The notes: generated by a model not told the origin, from the sequence alone. DNA of 50,987 nt from Clostridium sp. CAG:411 (GCA_000437275.1 FR899694.1:1-50987); one strand, 5' to 3'. Shown: positions 8,439 to 17,503, counted from the first letter of the stretch. Program-made: numbers and translations.

Positions 8439-9576
8439 TGGTTATATGAAAATTGTTCGAAGTAATATAAATATTATAATAATGTATTTTATGATATTTA
8501 CTATGATTTCTGTATTGACGGCGCAGGGAACAAAAAGTCGGGAGGAAAAGCAATATACGGCAAATTCCTTGGATATTGCAGTGGTAGATCGTGCAGAAAA
8601 TGACTTATCTAAGGCATTGCTGGAATATTTAGGACAATTTCATCATGTAACAGTGGAAGAAGATCGAATGGAAGAGTTACAGGAAAGATTGTATTATTAT
8701 AATATAGATATTGTATTACAGATTCCAAAAGAATTTGGGACGGATCGTGATTGGAAGAAAGGAAAAGTAAAAATAACAGAAGTTCCAGGGGATAGTACCG
8801 CTATGTATCTGCAGCAACAAATCAATGGAATGCTTCAGCAAGTGCAGCAATACGAAGCAGCAGGTTATTCGCAAGCGGAAGCAATTGAAAAGCTTCATGG
8901 GCAAAAGCAAAGCGAAATTTCTATTTTAAAAGATTCGGAAAGTAACGCCAACGTAAAAAGCTATACGCCGATGTTGCGTATGATACCGTATTTTTATATT
9001 CCTGCGTTATGTTCCATTTTAGGGTTGATCTTAGCTGTTTTTCAACGAAAAGATATGAAGCAAAGAATGAGCATATCATCGATATCCTTGTGGAGACAAA
9101 ATGTAGAAGCGTTGATGGCATTTCTTGTGTTGGGAGTAGGACTTTGGTTGCTTAGTTTGGGTGTGATACAATGTATTTCCAAAGGAAGCTTTTTTCATGC
9201 ACAGTTATTACCTTATTATTTAGCAAATACATTTGTTATGATGCTAGTAACCTTATCTCTTGCATTTTTCATTGGCATACTGGTAAAAAAGGCAGTACAA
9301 GTCAATATGATCGTAACACCATTTTCTTTGGGATTATGTTTTATTTGCGGTGTGTTTGTACCATTAAGCTTACTTGGGGAGCAGGTAAAAAGAGTGGCAC
9401 AGTTCCTTCCCGTATACTGGTACTCTAAAACCAATGACCTTTTGGGAGATTATCAGATATTACCAGCGAACATACAGGAAAAAGTATGGCAGGGAATTGG
9501 TATACAGTTGGTATTTATGGCGGCAATGATTGGAGTTACATTGATGTTGACCAAAATGCGACAGCAGGAAAGATAG
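8425..9576 (+). CDS. ABC-2 type permease (second)
   Basis: 383 residues with the same one-plus-five/six helix layout as the first permease, with which it should pair (LnrN-like). The extracytoplasmic domain is about 30-190 and includes a glutamine-rich stretch (YLQQQINGMLQQVQQY). The C-terminal part carries CFICGVFVPLSLLGEQV and a QFLPVYWY motif common in ABC-2 exporters just before the last helix. The start codon lies within the end of the preceding gene, suggesting translational coupling. Confidence 0.85.
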   Translation: MTIFNGYMKIVRSNINIIIMYFMIFTMISVLTAQGTKSREEKQYTANSLDIAVVDRAENDLSKALLEYLGQFHHVTVEEDRMEELQERLYYYNIDIVLQIPKEFGTDRDWKKGKVKITEVPGDSTAMYLQQQINGMLQQVQQYEAAGYSQAEAIEKLHGQKQSEISILKDSESNANVKSYTPMLRMIPYFYIPALCSILGLILAVFQRKDMKQRMSISSISLWRQNVEALMAFLVLGVGLWLLSLGVIQCISKGSFFHAQLLPYYLANTFVMMLVTLSLAFFIGILVKKAVQVNMIVTPFSLGLCFICGVFVPLSLLGEQVKRVAQFLPVYWYSKTNDLLGDYQILPANIQEKVWQGIGIQLVFMAAMIGVTLMLTKMRQQER

Positions 9577-9691
9577 TTGTAGTTCTAATTATATTTTAAT
9601 GGAGAAAAAGAGGAAAAGAGTGCATAATAAAGTCGTATGTTAGCGTGTAAGCAAAATATTACAAATTACGGGGAGGATGAGTAGGAGAAGT

Positions 9692-9796
9692 ATGAAAAAG
9701 AAAAAGACATTTCAAAGCGAATCGTTGCGTCGGCTTGTACTACTAGAACGTCTTGTGTGGCTGATTCCCATTGGTTTCTTTTTGTGGAATCTATAA
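9692..9796 (+). CDS. 34-residue membrane miniprotein
   Basis: A short open frame with a good ribosome site (GGAG, 9684-9687) and ATG at 9692. The product starts MKKKKTFQSESLRR and ends with one hydrophobic helix, LVWLIPIGFFLWNL, so it would insert with its basic end in the cytosol. It lies 115 bp after the second exporter permease and just before a terminator, so it may be the last gene of that operon and modulate the exporter. No family recognised; function inferred from position only. Confidence 0.5.
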   Translation: MKKKKTFQSESLRRLVLLERLVWLIPIGFFLWNL

Positions 9797-9805
9797 GAAA
9801 GAAAA

Positions 9806-9840
9806 GACAAGTCGTATGGATGCGACTTGCCTTTTTTGTT
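9806..9840 (+). terminator. terminator of the ABC exporter operon
   Basis: CAAGTCG (9808-9814), 8-base loop, CGACTTG (9823-9829), then CCTTTTTTG. Confidence 0.78.
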
Positions 9841-9843
9841 CTG

Positions 9844-10650
9844 CTACTGTCTTGTAGAGTTCGTTCTTTTTTTCTGGCTTCCCAAACGTGCAGCTTCTAT
9901 CTGGTAACTACAGCTAAGAACTAGCCAGATAATACCGATTATTAAAACGGGCATAATTCCTGTGTGAAAGATTGTACCAGTAAAGAAAGCGACAATCCAT
10001 AAAAATAAGCATACCTTACTTGTAACGTTATAGGCTTTGTAAGCACATTTGTAAATCATCAATTGTTCCCATTCATCACAACTATTCATCCACTTGTCTT
10101 GGAACTTCATATCATAGATGCTACCTTGCTTTTCAGGATTGATTTCTTTCTCCAGGTTAATCACCTTTTTTTGAAAAGAAATTACAAAAATCATGCAATA
10201 AATAATCATAACGAGATTTGCAATCATGTTAGGAAGATACAGTTTAGAAGAAATATAGTTTTCCCATGCAAAGTCAGCACCAAATAGAGTGTAAATGACA
10301 ATCATACTTGTACTGGTAAGGAACAATGGAATACATAAATAGCGTTCCATAGTTTCATAGACTTCATCAATATCACCATTCCAGAGTGCTTTTTGTTTCA
10401 GTGCTTTTTTATAAAATACAGAGCTGATAATTGTAACGGCAGCTAAAAGTAAGATTCCTGCAAGAGGCATATAAGTGGCCAAAAATCGAATTAGTTGCTT
10501 TGATGATAATGAAAAATTGTCTTGAAAATGTGAGGTACAAAAGCCTGTGATACCTCCGATGCATGTAGCAATTAGCAGGATGATGGCAAAGCTCTTGCCA
10601 GCCTTTTTATCCTCTTCTTTGATCCGTGTGATGTTTTCCTTTTCTAACAT
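9844..10650 (-). CDS. DUF3169-like membrane protein
   Basis: 268 residues with six likely membrane helices and a charged N-terminal tail (MLEKENITRIKEEDKKAGK). A central cytosolic loop contains GDIDEVYETMERYLCIPLF, and another late segment CDEWEQLMIYKCAYKAYN resembles DUF3169 proteins, which are commonly paired with small XRE regulators. It directly follows the XRE gene (stop and start adjacent), so both come from the operator-rich promoter at 10981-11053. Biochemical role unknown. Confidence 0.7.
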   Translation of the reverse strand: MLEKENITRIKEEDKKAGKSFAIILLIATCIGGITGFCTSHFQDNFSLSSKQLIRFLATYMPLAGILLLAAVTIISSVFYKKALKQKALWNGDIDEVYETMERYLCIPLFLTSTSMIVIYTLFGADFAWENYISSKLYLPNMIANLVMIIYCMIFVISFQKKVINLEKEINPEKQGSIYDMKFQDKWMNSCDEWEQLMIYKCAYKAYNVTSKVCLFLWIVAFFTGTIFHTGIMPVLIIGIIWLVLSCSYQIEAARLGSQKKRTNSTRQ

Positions 10651-10860
10651 TTAATTTTCCTCCTCTTCATATACAAAAATTTCTTCCACTGGGACATCAA
10701 AAACTTTGGCGATTTTTAATGCAACAGTTACAGAAGGAGAATAGTCCCCCCGTTCAATTTGACTGATGGTTTGTCTGGATACGCCAACTTTTTGTCCCAT
10801 TTCAAATTGATTAACCCCTATTTTTGCACGATATTCTTTTAAGTGATTTTTTAATGGCAT
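10651..10860 (-). CDS. XRE-family helix-turn-helix regulator
   Basis: 69-residue DNA-binding protein of the Cro/CI fold (YgzD/YozG size class): HTH about 6-60 with NQFEMGQKVGVSRQTISQIERGDYSPS and an acidic tail. Small XRE proteins of this type autoregulate. Three copies of a TGACAA-N6-TTGTCA palindrome lie across its promoter, which strongly suggests self-repression. It is cotranscribed with the DUF3169-like gene. Confidence 0.9.
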   Translation of the reverse strand: MPLKNHLKEYRAKIGVNQFEMGQKVGVSRQTISQIERGDYSPSVTVALKIAKVFDVPVEEIFVYEEEEN

Positions 10861-10980
10861 GCAGTATCCCTCCTGTTCTTTTGGGTTACGTGTGCAAATG
10901 CTTTTGTTCTAGTGCTGTAGAATAAATGCCACAACAAAACAAAGGATTTGCCATCGGTGGTATGTAAAGTTTCATAGGTT

Positions 10981-11053
10981 TGACAAGAAAAGTTTTCATA
11001 ATGACAACTATCCTTGTCAAATATAGTATAGCAATGACAAGAATAGTTGTCAA
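10981..11053 (-). promoter_or_regulatory. XRE promoter with three operator palindromes
   Basis: Minus-strand promoter TTGACA (11048-11053), 17 bp, TATACT (11025-11030). Palindromes of form TGACAA-N6-TTGTCA lie at 11035-11052 (over the -35), 11002-11019 (past the start site) and, with one mismatch, 10981-10998. They start 33 and 21 bp apart, close to three and two helical turns, so the bound proteins would sit on one face of the DNA. Confidence 0.78.
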
Positions 11054-11193
11054 GTAAAAGATAAAATTTAGAATTGTTCTTTGAAATAGTATTTTATACA
11101 AGGAGTAAGCTGCCTTTGGAGGGAAAGTATCCGATATAATAAACGAGAAATAGGTAGTAAGCGTAGGGGTATAAAAAGAAAGGTGGGAACAAA

Positions 11194-12003
11194 ATGCAAA
11201 TAAATGCAAATACAAAAGGGTTAGGAATGCAGGAAAATGCAGTTACAGCACAGTCTGAAAGAAAAAAGGGAAAACAGAAAAAAGGAAATACTGTGATTGT
11301 AGGAAATTTGCAGGCACAAAAGACAGGTAGTGAGCAGTGTGCAGACAAGTTATTGCGTGCAAAACGAGAGGCATTAAAATTAAAACTGGATGTGCTGAAA
11401 AAAGATTCTGATATGGATGATACAGTCAAAGAGGCAGGTGAACAGGTGAAAAAGCTACGGGAAGATGCTGCTTTGGCAAGTGAAGTTTTAAAAGGTTTTC
11501 CTATTATGGAGGAAAATTTGGAACAGGAAAAAGAGAACATGACAGACAAAGAGTATGCAGAACGGGCAAAAGAACTACGAGGAGCAAAGAGAGAATGGAC
11601 TTCACGACAAAATAGTGCCAGCGATTCCATAAAACAGATTCATCAATCTATGGAAGCATTTGCAGTAGAGCGATTAAAAAAGCATGATATGGTTGATGCA
11701 GGAGAAGCTGCCGAGGATATTGAGGCATCTGCTGTGCAGGAAAGTGTAAGAGATGTGTTATCAGAAGGAATGGATCGTGTGGAGGAAAAACAACAAGAAC
11801 AAAAGGAACAGGCAGAAGCGGTACAAAAATCGCAGCCTGAAAAGAAAAAGGATACTTCTGAAAATACCGAACAATTACAAGATGTGTCCAATATGATTGT
11901 GGAGTCAGATATCGTTTTAGAAAGAGAGACTGCCAAGATTACAAGTCAGATTAACATACCAGAGGAGGACTTAAAAGGACTTTTTGTAGATGAAGAAAGC
12001 TAA
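11194..12003 (+). CDS. hypothetical coiled-coil protein
   Basis: 269 residues, no signal peptide or membrane segment. N-terminus basic (ERKKGKQKKGN), followed by long charged heptad-rich helices (about 50-185), a Gln/Glu/Lys-rich linker (EEKQQEQKEQAEAVQK) and an acidic end. I do not recognise a family. A TATCCGATATAAT stretch upstream (near 11127) contains both a TATAAT and a SigD-like CCGATAT, but I find no convincing -35 for either. A strong terminator follows, so it is probably monocistronic. A structural or scaffold role is only a guess. Confidence 0.6.
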   Translation: MQINANTKGLGMQENAVTAQSERKKGKQKKGNTVIVGNLQAQKTGSEQCADKLLRAKREALKLKLDVLKKDSDMDDTVKEAGEQVKKLREDAALASEVLKGFPIMEENLEQEKENMTDKEYAERAKELRGAKREWTSRQNSASDSIKQIHQSMEAFAVERLKKHDMVDAGEAAEDIEASAVQESVRDVLSEGMDRVEEKQQEQKEQAEAVQKSQPEKKKDTSENTEQLQDVSNMIVESDIVLERETAKITSQINIPEEDLKGLFVDEES

Positions 12004-12024
12004 AAATTGCAATATCAGGTGGAA

Positions 12025-12062
12025 AAGAAGATAGCTGTTTCGCAGTTGTCTTCTTTTTTTGT
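12025..12062 (+). terminator. terminator after the coiled-coil gene
   Basis: 13-bp stem with two wobble pairs, AAGAAGATAGCTG (12025-12037) and CAGTTGTCTTCTT (12043-12055), 5-base loop, then TTTTT. Confidence 0.85.
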
Positions 12063-12159
12063 ATAAAACGTAAGTTTGTTTTTTGACAATTATTTACTGG
12101 GGCTGTAACCTAAATGTAAAGAATAATGATAAAATACCATGAAAAAATTAATATTTTTT

Positions 12160-12226
12160 ACGTTTACGACTGAAAAAGCAACGTTTACGACTAATTTAAT
12201 CCGTAAGGAGGAAAGTATGTTATAAT
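12160..12226 (+). promoter_or_regulatory. LytTR-type direct repeats and activator-dependent promoter
   Basis: ACGTTTACGACT occurs twice (12160-12171, 12181-12192), exactly 21 bp apart, the spacing LytTR activators such as ComE and AgrA use to bind two turns on one face. A TATAAT at 12221-12226 has no -35 at 17 bp, as expected for an activated promoter. The next gene encodes a LytTR protein, so autoactivation is likely. Confidence 0.6.
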
Positions 12227-12282
12227 TATACTCAGTAAGATGCAGATTAAATATGGGATTAATGGAAAAAGAGGTAGTTTGA

Positions 12283-13017
12283 ATGAATGTTGCAATCGTG
12301 TGTAATAGTATGGCAGCAGGAGATGAAATTAAAAGGGTATTGCGTACCTTTCTGAATAAACATCAGGCGTTGGCAAAATGCGATATTTCTATTATTACGG
12401 ATGCAGGTGAATTTAGAGAAAAGTTTAAGATGCAGGTGTTTCACTTGGTAATTATAGATACACAGATTGAGCAAAATCAAGGCATTCAGTTTGCTTGTGA
12501 ATTACGGACATATAATAAAAACTTTTCCTTATTGTTCGTATCAGAGAATCCAGATTTGGTGTATGATTCCTTTTTAGCAGAACCAGTTTATTTCCTAAAT
12601 AAAAAATGTCTGCATTCCGATATGAAAAAAGCTATAGATGTATTGGAAAGAAAAGGATTTTTTCGCAGAGAAGACAGTTCTGTTGTTTGGAAAGTAGGCG
12701 TTAGCAATGTATGTATGAATCCTCGCAATATCGTTTATATTTATAAAGAAAAGAACTGGTTAGTCTTTGTGACCGAAAAAGGGAAACGATACAAATTTCG
12801 TGGAACAATTAGTCAGATAGAAAAACAGATCAAACCATATGATTTTGTAAAGATTGAATGTGGCTGTATTGTGAATCTTTCTTATGTTAGCCATATTAAG
12901 GAATTGCAGTTGTACTTGAAAGATGGAAAGAATTTATACATAAGCCGCAGGAATAGACGACTGGTTGAACAGGCTTTTCATGATTATAAAGTAGAATTGA
13001 CAAAGATGACCGTTTAG
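12283..13017 (+). CDS. LytTR-family transcriptional regulator with degenerate receiver
   Basis: 244 residues. The N-terminal about 115 residues have receiver-like fold signals (VIIDTQ with D59; VYFLNKKCL at the Lys position) but lack the acidic pair after beta-1 (MNVAIVCNSMAAG), so phosphorylation may be weak or absent. The C-terminal LytTR DNA-binding domain (about 135-240) shows VVWKVGVSNVCMNPRNIVYI, FRGTISQIEKQI, FVKIECGCIVNLSYVSHIKE and ISRRNRR. No cognate kinase is adjacent. It probably binds the direct repeats at its own promoter; the wider target set is unknown. Confidence 0.85.
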   Translation: MNVAIVCNSMAAGDEIKRVLRTFLNKHQALAKCDISIITDAGEFREKFKMQVFHLVIIDTQIEQNQGIQFACELRTYNKNFSLLFVSENPDLVYDSFLAEPVYFLNKKCLHSDMKKAIDVLERKGFFRREDSSVVWKVGVSNVCMNPRNIVYIYKEKNWLVFVTEKGKRYKFRGTISQIEKQIKPYDFVKIECGCIVNLSYVSHIKELQLYLKDGKNLYISRRNRRLVEQAFHDYKVELTKMTV

Positions 13018-13072
13018 ATTTTGTTAGGATAGCTAGGGTAAAGGTAGGTTAAGCGTTAATTTAATATAGTCT

Positions 13073-13153
13073 ATGGGGAATTTGCTCTGACAGACGTTCC
13101 CCATATGGAAAAAACCGTCAACTTAAGGTCCCCCCTTCGTGGCGGTTTTTTTT
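13073..13153 (+). terminator. tandem hairpins ending in a terminator
   Basis: First hairpin ATGGGGAA/TTCCCCAT (13073-13104) without a T run; second AAACCGTC (13112-13119)/GGCGGTTT (13141-13148) with one wobble, followed by T5. The second terminates the LytTR gene; the first may be a small structured RNA or pause site. Confidence 0.7.
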
Positions 13154-13188
13154 ACTTCTATAAAGATTTTATGCCAAAGTGTTTTTGG

Positions 13189-13238
13189 TAAAAAAAGGAA
13201 GCGAGCCTCCTTGATTAAGGAGAAGCTGGCTTCCTTTC
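13189..13238 (-). terminator. parC terminator
   Basis: On the minus strand AAAGGAAGC...AGC...CTCCTT pairs with AAGGAG...GCT...GCTTCCTTT, followed by a T run (the A7 at 13190-13196 on plus). Confidence 0.85.
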
Positions 13239-13263
13239 GTTTTGTTACACAGGGTTCTATAGA

Positions 13264-15498
13264 TTACAATTTATTCTTTTGACCTCTTGCGCAACGTCTG
13301 CGATTTTTTAGTTTTCCGATATGCAGTGCTTTTTGATTGTAGGATAATGTAGTAGTTTCTGGTGAAAAGACTGCACCGAAAACAACGGTATCTTCGCCTA
13401 CCAGTGAAATACCTTTCACACCGCGGCTGCTTCGTTTTAACTGACTGACTTCCTCTAATGGGAATGTCAGAGATAGTCCTTCTTTTGTAAGAAGGAATAC
13501 CCTTGTATCCTCTGCGGTTACCTCATGCGAGCAAAGCTGGTTGATAGATACAATTGTATCTTCTGGCTCTAATTTGGTTGCACTGATGACAGAACGATTT
13601 GTCTCAAATTCAGTTCCAGAAACAAGTTTTACATAACCACGTTTTGTGGTAAAGAAAAGCATCGATTCGAACAGTGCTTCAAAACTTGTATAGTGTACCA
13701 CTTCATCTTTGTCCAATTTGCAGAGAGCATGAATTAAAGTACCCTTATCTTTCATCTTGCATCTTGGAATTGTCATTCCTTTTACCTGATACATATTTCC
13801 TTGTGCAGTGAATACACACAGCTTATCTGTATTTTTCATTGGAACAATATGTGGGTAATCTTTTAATACTTCCTCACTTGTACGGGAGTAAGTAGCGGAG
13901 TCGATTGACTTTGTATAACCAAAGCGGTCGATTAAAACATATAAATCTTCTTCCTTTATCTCTTCCACATAATTTTCCTTTTGAGCAGTAGTTAGCTCTG
14001 TGCGACGAGGACGGGAAAATTGCTTTTTGTATTCACGAAGTCGTCCTTTGATTACTTTATGAAGTTCTTTGGTGCTGGAAAGGACGGTTTCATAATTGGA
14101 AATATTCTCATGGAGAGAATCTGCTTCTTCGTGTAGTTTTAAGATTTCCAAACCAATCAATTTGCTTAATTGCATTGCTAAAATGGCATCTGCCTGTCTT
14201 TCGGTAAAATCCAATGTTTTTGCCAATTTTTCAGACTGGGTTGATTTGAATGTAATGTCTGTTATATCTCCACTTGTAAGACATGCTTTTGCTTGTTTTA
14301 CAGAGGTACTTCCTCGCAGGATTTCGATAATTAAATCAATCAAATCGGTGGCGCGAATCAAACCATTTACAATTTCCAAACGTTGTTTTGCCTTTTCCAA
14401 AAGATGTGTATATTCTTTTGTGTATAATTCTTCCTGAAAGGCTACAAATTCCTCAATTAAAGATTTGAGGTTAAAGGTGATTGGCTGTTGATTTTTCACT
14501 GCCAGCAGATTAACGGAATAGGTGTCTTCCAATGCGGTTTTTTTATAAAGACCGTTTAAGAGATTTTCAATATTTCGATCCTTTTTTACCTCAATGACAA
14601 TGCGGATTCCTTCTTTTGAAGATTCATCACGCACATCGTACATTTCATCGAACACTTTATCCTTCATTAAACTGGAAAGATTTTCAACCAATTTTGCCTT
14701 ATTACCAGCTACCGTAAATGGAATCTCAGAAATAATAATATTTTGTCTACCATAATCGCCCTTTTCAATTTCAACTTTACCGCGGACTTTAATCTTACCT
14801 TCGCCAGTTTCATAAATTTTAGGTAATTCTTCTTCATTAATAATAGTTCCACCTGTTGGAAAATCAGGACCAGGAATATATTCCATTAATTTTTCTATGG
14901 AAATAGTTGGCCTGTCCATATAAGCAATAACACCGTCAATGATTTCTCCTGGGTTATGTGGTGGAATATTAGTAGCCATACCAACTGCAATACCTGTCGT
15001 ACCGTTGATTAACAGGTTAGGTAGCATGGCAGGAAGAACGGAAGGTTCCTTTTCGCTTTCGTCAAAGTTTGGAACAAAGGTGACTAAGTCCTTTTCCAGA
15101 TTGGAAAGTAGCGTCATAGCCCCTTTTGATAACCTTGCTTCCGTGTATCGCATAGCAGCGGCACCATCTCCATCAATGGAACCAAAGTTACCATGTCCAT
15201 CTACAAGAGGAATGGATAAAGAATACTCCTCTGTCATATGTACCAATGCATCATAGATTGAACTATCACCGTGTGGATGATATTTACCCATGGTATCTCC
15301 CACGATACGAGCACTTTTTCTATGGGGTTTATCAGGTGCCAGAGAAAGTTCACTCATGGCATATAAAATTCTACGTTGAACTGGTTTTAAACCGTCCCGC
15401 ACATCAGGAAGTGCGCGGGAAATAATAACGCTCATGGCGTAATCACGGTAGGATGTTTTCATTTCCTCCGTAAAATCAATTTGTATAATATTTTCCAT
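13264..15498 (-). CDS. parC: DNA topoisomerase IV subunit A (ParC/GyrA family)
   Basis: DNA-cleaving subunit of a type IIA topoisomerase, 744 residues. The breakage-reunion domain carries catalytic Tyr117 in AAAMRYTEA, and HPHGDSSIYDAL, with Ser79 and Asp83 at the quinolone-sensitivity positions (wild-type pattern). The C-terminal beta-pinwheel is short and has KRSSRGVKG, only a remnant of the GyrA box QRRGGKG, which favours topoisomerase IV over gyrase. It follows parE by 15 bp on the same strand. Gyrase assignment cannot be fully excluded without seeing the other pair in the genome. Confidence 0.85.
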   Translation of the reverse strand: MENIIQIDFTEEMKTSYRDYAMSVIISRALPDVRDGLKPVQRRILYAMSELSLAPDKPHRKSARIVGDTMGKYHPHGDSSIYDALVHMTEEYSLSIPLVDGHGNFGSIDGDGAAAMRYTEARLSKGAMTLLSNLEKDLVTFVPNFDESEKEPSVLPAMLPNLLINGTTGIAVGMATNIPPHNPGEIIDGVIAYMDRPTISIEKLMEYIPGPDFPTGGTIINEEELPKIYETGEGKIKVRGKVEIEKGDYGRQNIIISEIPFTVAGNKAKLVENLSSLMKDKVFDEMYDVRDESSKEGIRIVIEVKKDRNIENLLNGLYKKTALEDTYSVNLLAVKNQQPITFNLKSLIEEFVAFQEELYTKEYTHLLEKAKQRLEIVNGLIRATDLIDLIIEILRGSTSVKQAKACLTSGDITDITFKSTQSEKLAKTLDFTERQADAILAMQLSKLIGLEILKLHEEADSLHENISNYETVLSSTKELHKVIKGRLREYKKQFSRPRRTELTTAQKENYVEEIKEEDLYVLIDRFGYTKSIDSATYSRTSEEVLKDYPHIVPMKNTDKLCVFTAQGNMYQVKGMTIPRCKMKDKGTLIHALCKLDKDEVVHYTSFEALFESMLFFTTKRGYVKLVSGTEFETNRSVISATKLEPEDTIVSINQLCSHEVTAEDTRVFLLTKEGLSLTFPLEEVSQLKRSSRGVKGISLVGEDTVVFGAVFSPETTTLSYNQKALHIGKLKNRRRCARGQKNKL

Positions 15499-15513
15499 CC
15501 TTATTCAACCTCA

Positions 15514-17472
15514 CTAAATATCAAGTTTTGCATACTTTGCTTCTTCCATAATAAAGGAACGTCTTGGTGGAACATTGCTACTCATAAGAGTTGTAGTAAT
15601 TTCATCTGCTTCCACAGTATCACTGATTGTAACCTGTGCTAAAATTCGTTGTTCTGGGTCTAGTGTAGTTTCCCAAAGCTGCTCGGCATCCATTTCACCA
15701 AGTCCCTTGTATCTTTGTACATTTAATAATTTATTGCCTGGAATTTTCTTGAATTTTTCCAGTTCATAGTCATTAAATATATATTTGGACTGTTTTGTTT
15801 TTTTGCGAGACTTTTTCTTTGTCTCTTTGTTGTCTTGTGAAGTAGTTTCGTATTCTACCTTATATAATGGAGGCAATCCTCTATAAATCTTTCCTGCTTT
15901 GATAAGTTCAGGCATAAAACGATAGAAGAAGGTTAATAAAAGCGTACTGATATGCGCACCGTCTACATCCGCATCTGTAAGAATGATAATCTTATCATAG
16001 CGAAGTTTTGAAATATCAAATTCATCGCCAATGCCACAGCCAAAGGAAGCAATCATAGACTTAATTTCATTATTTAATAGAATCTTTTCCAGTGTTGCCT
16101 TTTCTACATTTAAAATTTTACCACGAAGGGGAAGTACAGCCTGCGTTTTTCGATTTCTGGCAGTTTTAACAGTACCGCCAGCAGAATCTCCCTCTACAAT
16201 ATAGACTTCACATTCTTCTGGTTTTTTGGAAGAACAAGAAGCAAGCTTACTTCTGGTATCTACATCGTGAAGTTGCTTTAAAACAGCATTGCGTGCTTTA
16301 TCACTTGCCTTTCTTGCGTTGTAGGACTTCATGGAATTATCTAAAATAGTCTGTAAGATTTCAATATTTTTATCAAAGAAACGTTCCACTTCTGTAGAAA
16401 AAACATCATCAACAGCAGTCTTGGCATCTGTATTTCCAAGCTTTGTTTTTGTCTGACCTTCAAACTGTGGGTCTGGATGTTTGATGGAAATAATTGCCAC
16501 AATACCGTTTCGAATATCTTTTCCGTCGAAATTTTCATCTTTTTCTTTCAGAGTACCAAGTTCTCTTGCATAAAGGTTAAGAACACGGGTAAGTGCGGTT
16601 TTAAAACCGGTTACCAAAGTACCACCATCTACTACATTGATTCGGTTACAAAAAGCATTGATTTGTTCAGAGTAGTTTGTAGTATATTGAAAAGCAACCT
16701 CCACTTCAATATCGCCGCTTTTTCCTTCAATATAGACTGGTTCGTCGTAAAGTACAGTTTCTTCTCTTGTAAGATATTTGACAAAACTTTGAATACCGTA
16801 TTCTTCCTGATAGGTAATTTCTTCGCCAGTACGTTCGTCTTTAAAATTAATCTGTAGATTTTTATTTAGATATGCGATTTCTTTTAATTTTTTCTTCACG
16901 ACATCGCTTTTAAATTCTACCGTTTCAAAAATATCTGCATCTGGATAAAAAGTAACCGTTGTGCCTGTATCATTTTTTCGGCATGTGCTGATAACAGGAA
17001 GCATGCCTTTTACCAATTTTACAGTAGGATGTCCACCATTTTCGTATTCATCCCGATAAACGTTACCATCTCGACGTACCTCTACGATCACTTTGGAAGA
17101 AAGAGCGTTTACTACGGAAGAACCAACGCCGTGAAGTCCTCCAGAAACTTTATATACCGTATTATCAAATTTACCACCTGCATGAAGGATCGTATAAACC
17201 ACTCGTACAGTTGGAATCTTTTTGGTTGGATGTAAATCCACTGGGACACCACGCCCATTGTCTTTAATACATACCCCACCATCCTTTTGAAGGGTAATGT
17301 TAATTTGCGAACAAAAGCCTGCAAGATGCTCATCAATACTATTGTCTAAAATCTCCCAGATAAGATGGTGAAGCCCCTGCTTTCCTGTGCTTCCTATATA
17401 CATACCCGGACGCTTGCGAACTGCTTCTAATCCTTCCAGTATGACAATCTGACTTCCGTCATAATTTCCCAT
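15514..17472 (-). CDS. parE: DNA topoisomerase IV subunit B (ParE/GyrB family)
   Basis: ATPase subunit, 652 residues. GHKL ATPase motifs EILDNSIDE, DNGRGVPVD and GGLHGVGSSVVNALS; transducer domain; TOPRIM motifs EGDSAGG and DADVDGAHI; C-terminal VQRYKGLGEMDAEQLWETT. A lysine-rich insert (TKKKSRKKTKQ) precedes the last domain. Start follows GGAGG by 8-9 bases. It forms an operon with parC and is read from a promoter at 17554-17582, divergent from dapL. Pairing with the ParC-like subunit gives the topoisomerase IV call; together they decatenate sister chromosomes. Confidence 0.87.
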   Translation of the reverse strand: MGNYDGSQIVILEGLEAVRKRPGMYIGSTGKQGLHHLIWEILDNSIDEHLAGFCSQINITLQKDGGVCIKDNGRGVPVDLHPTKKIPTVRVVYTILHAGGKFDNTVYKVSGGLHGVGSSVVNALSSKVIVEVRRDGNVYRDEYENGGHPTVKLVKGMLPVISTCRKNDTGTTVTFYPDADIFETVEFKSDVVKKKLKEIAYLNKNLQINFKDERTGEEITYQEEYGIQSFVKYLTREETVLYDEPVYIEGKSGDIEVEVAFQYTTNYSEQINAFCNRINVVDGGTLVTGFKTALTRVLNLYARELGTLKEKDENFDGKDIRNGIVAIISIKHPDPQFEGQTKTKLGNTDAKTAVDDVFSTEVERFFDKNIEILQTILDNSMKSYNARKASDKARNAVLKQLHDVDTRSKLASCSSKKPEECEVYIVEGDSAGGTVKTARNRKTQAVLPLRGKILNVEKATLEKILLNNEIKSMIASFGCGIGDEFDISKLRYDKIIILTDADVDGAHISTLLLTFFYRFMPELIKAGKIYRGLPPLYKVEYETTSQDNKETKKKSRKKTKQSKYIFNDYELEKFKKIPGNKLLNVQRYKGLGEMDAEQLWETTLDPEQRILAQVTISDTVEADEITTTLMSSNVPPRRSFIMEEAKYAKLDI

Positions 17473-17503
17473 AGCTGCAACCTCCTGCTATCTATCATTA
17501 TTG

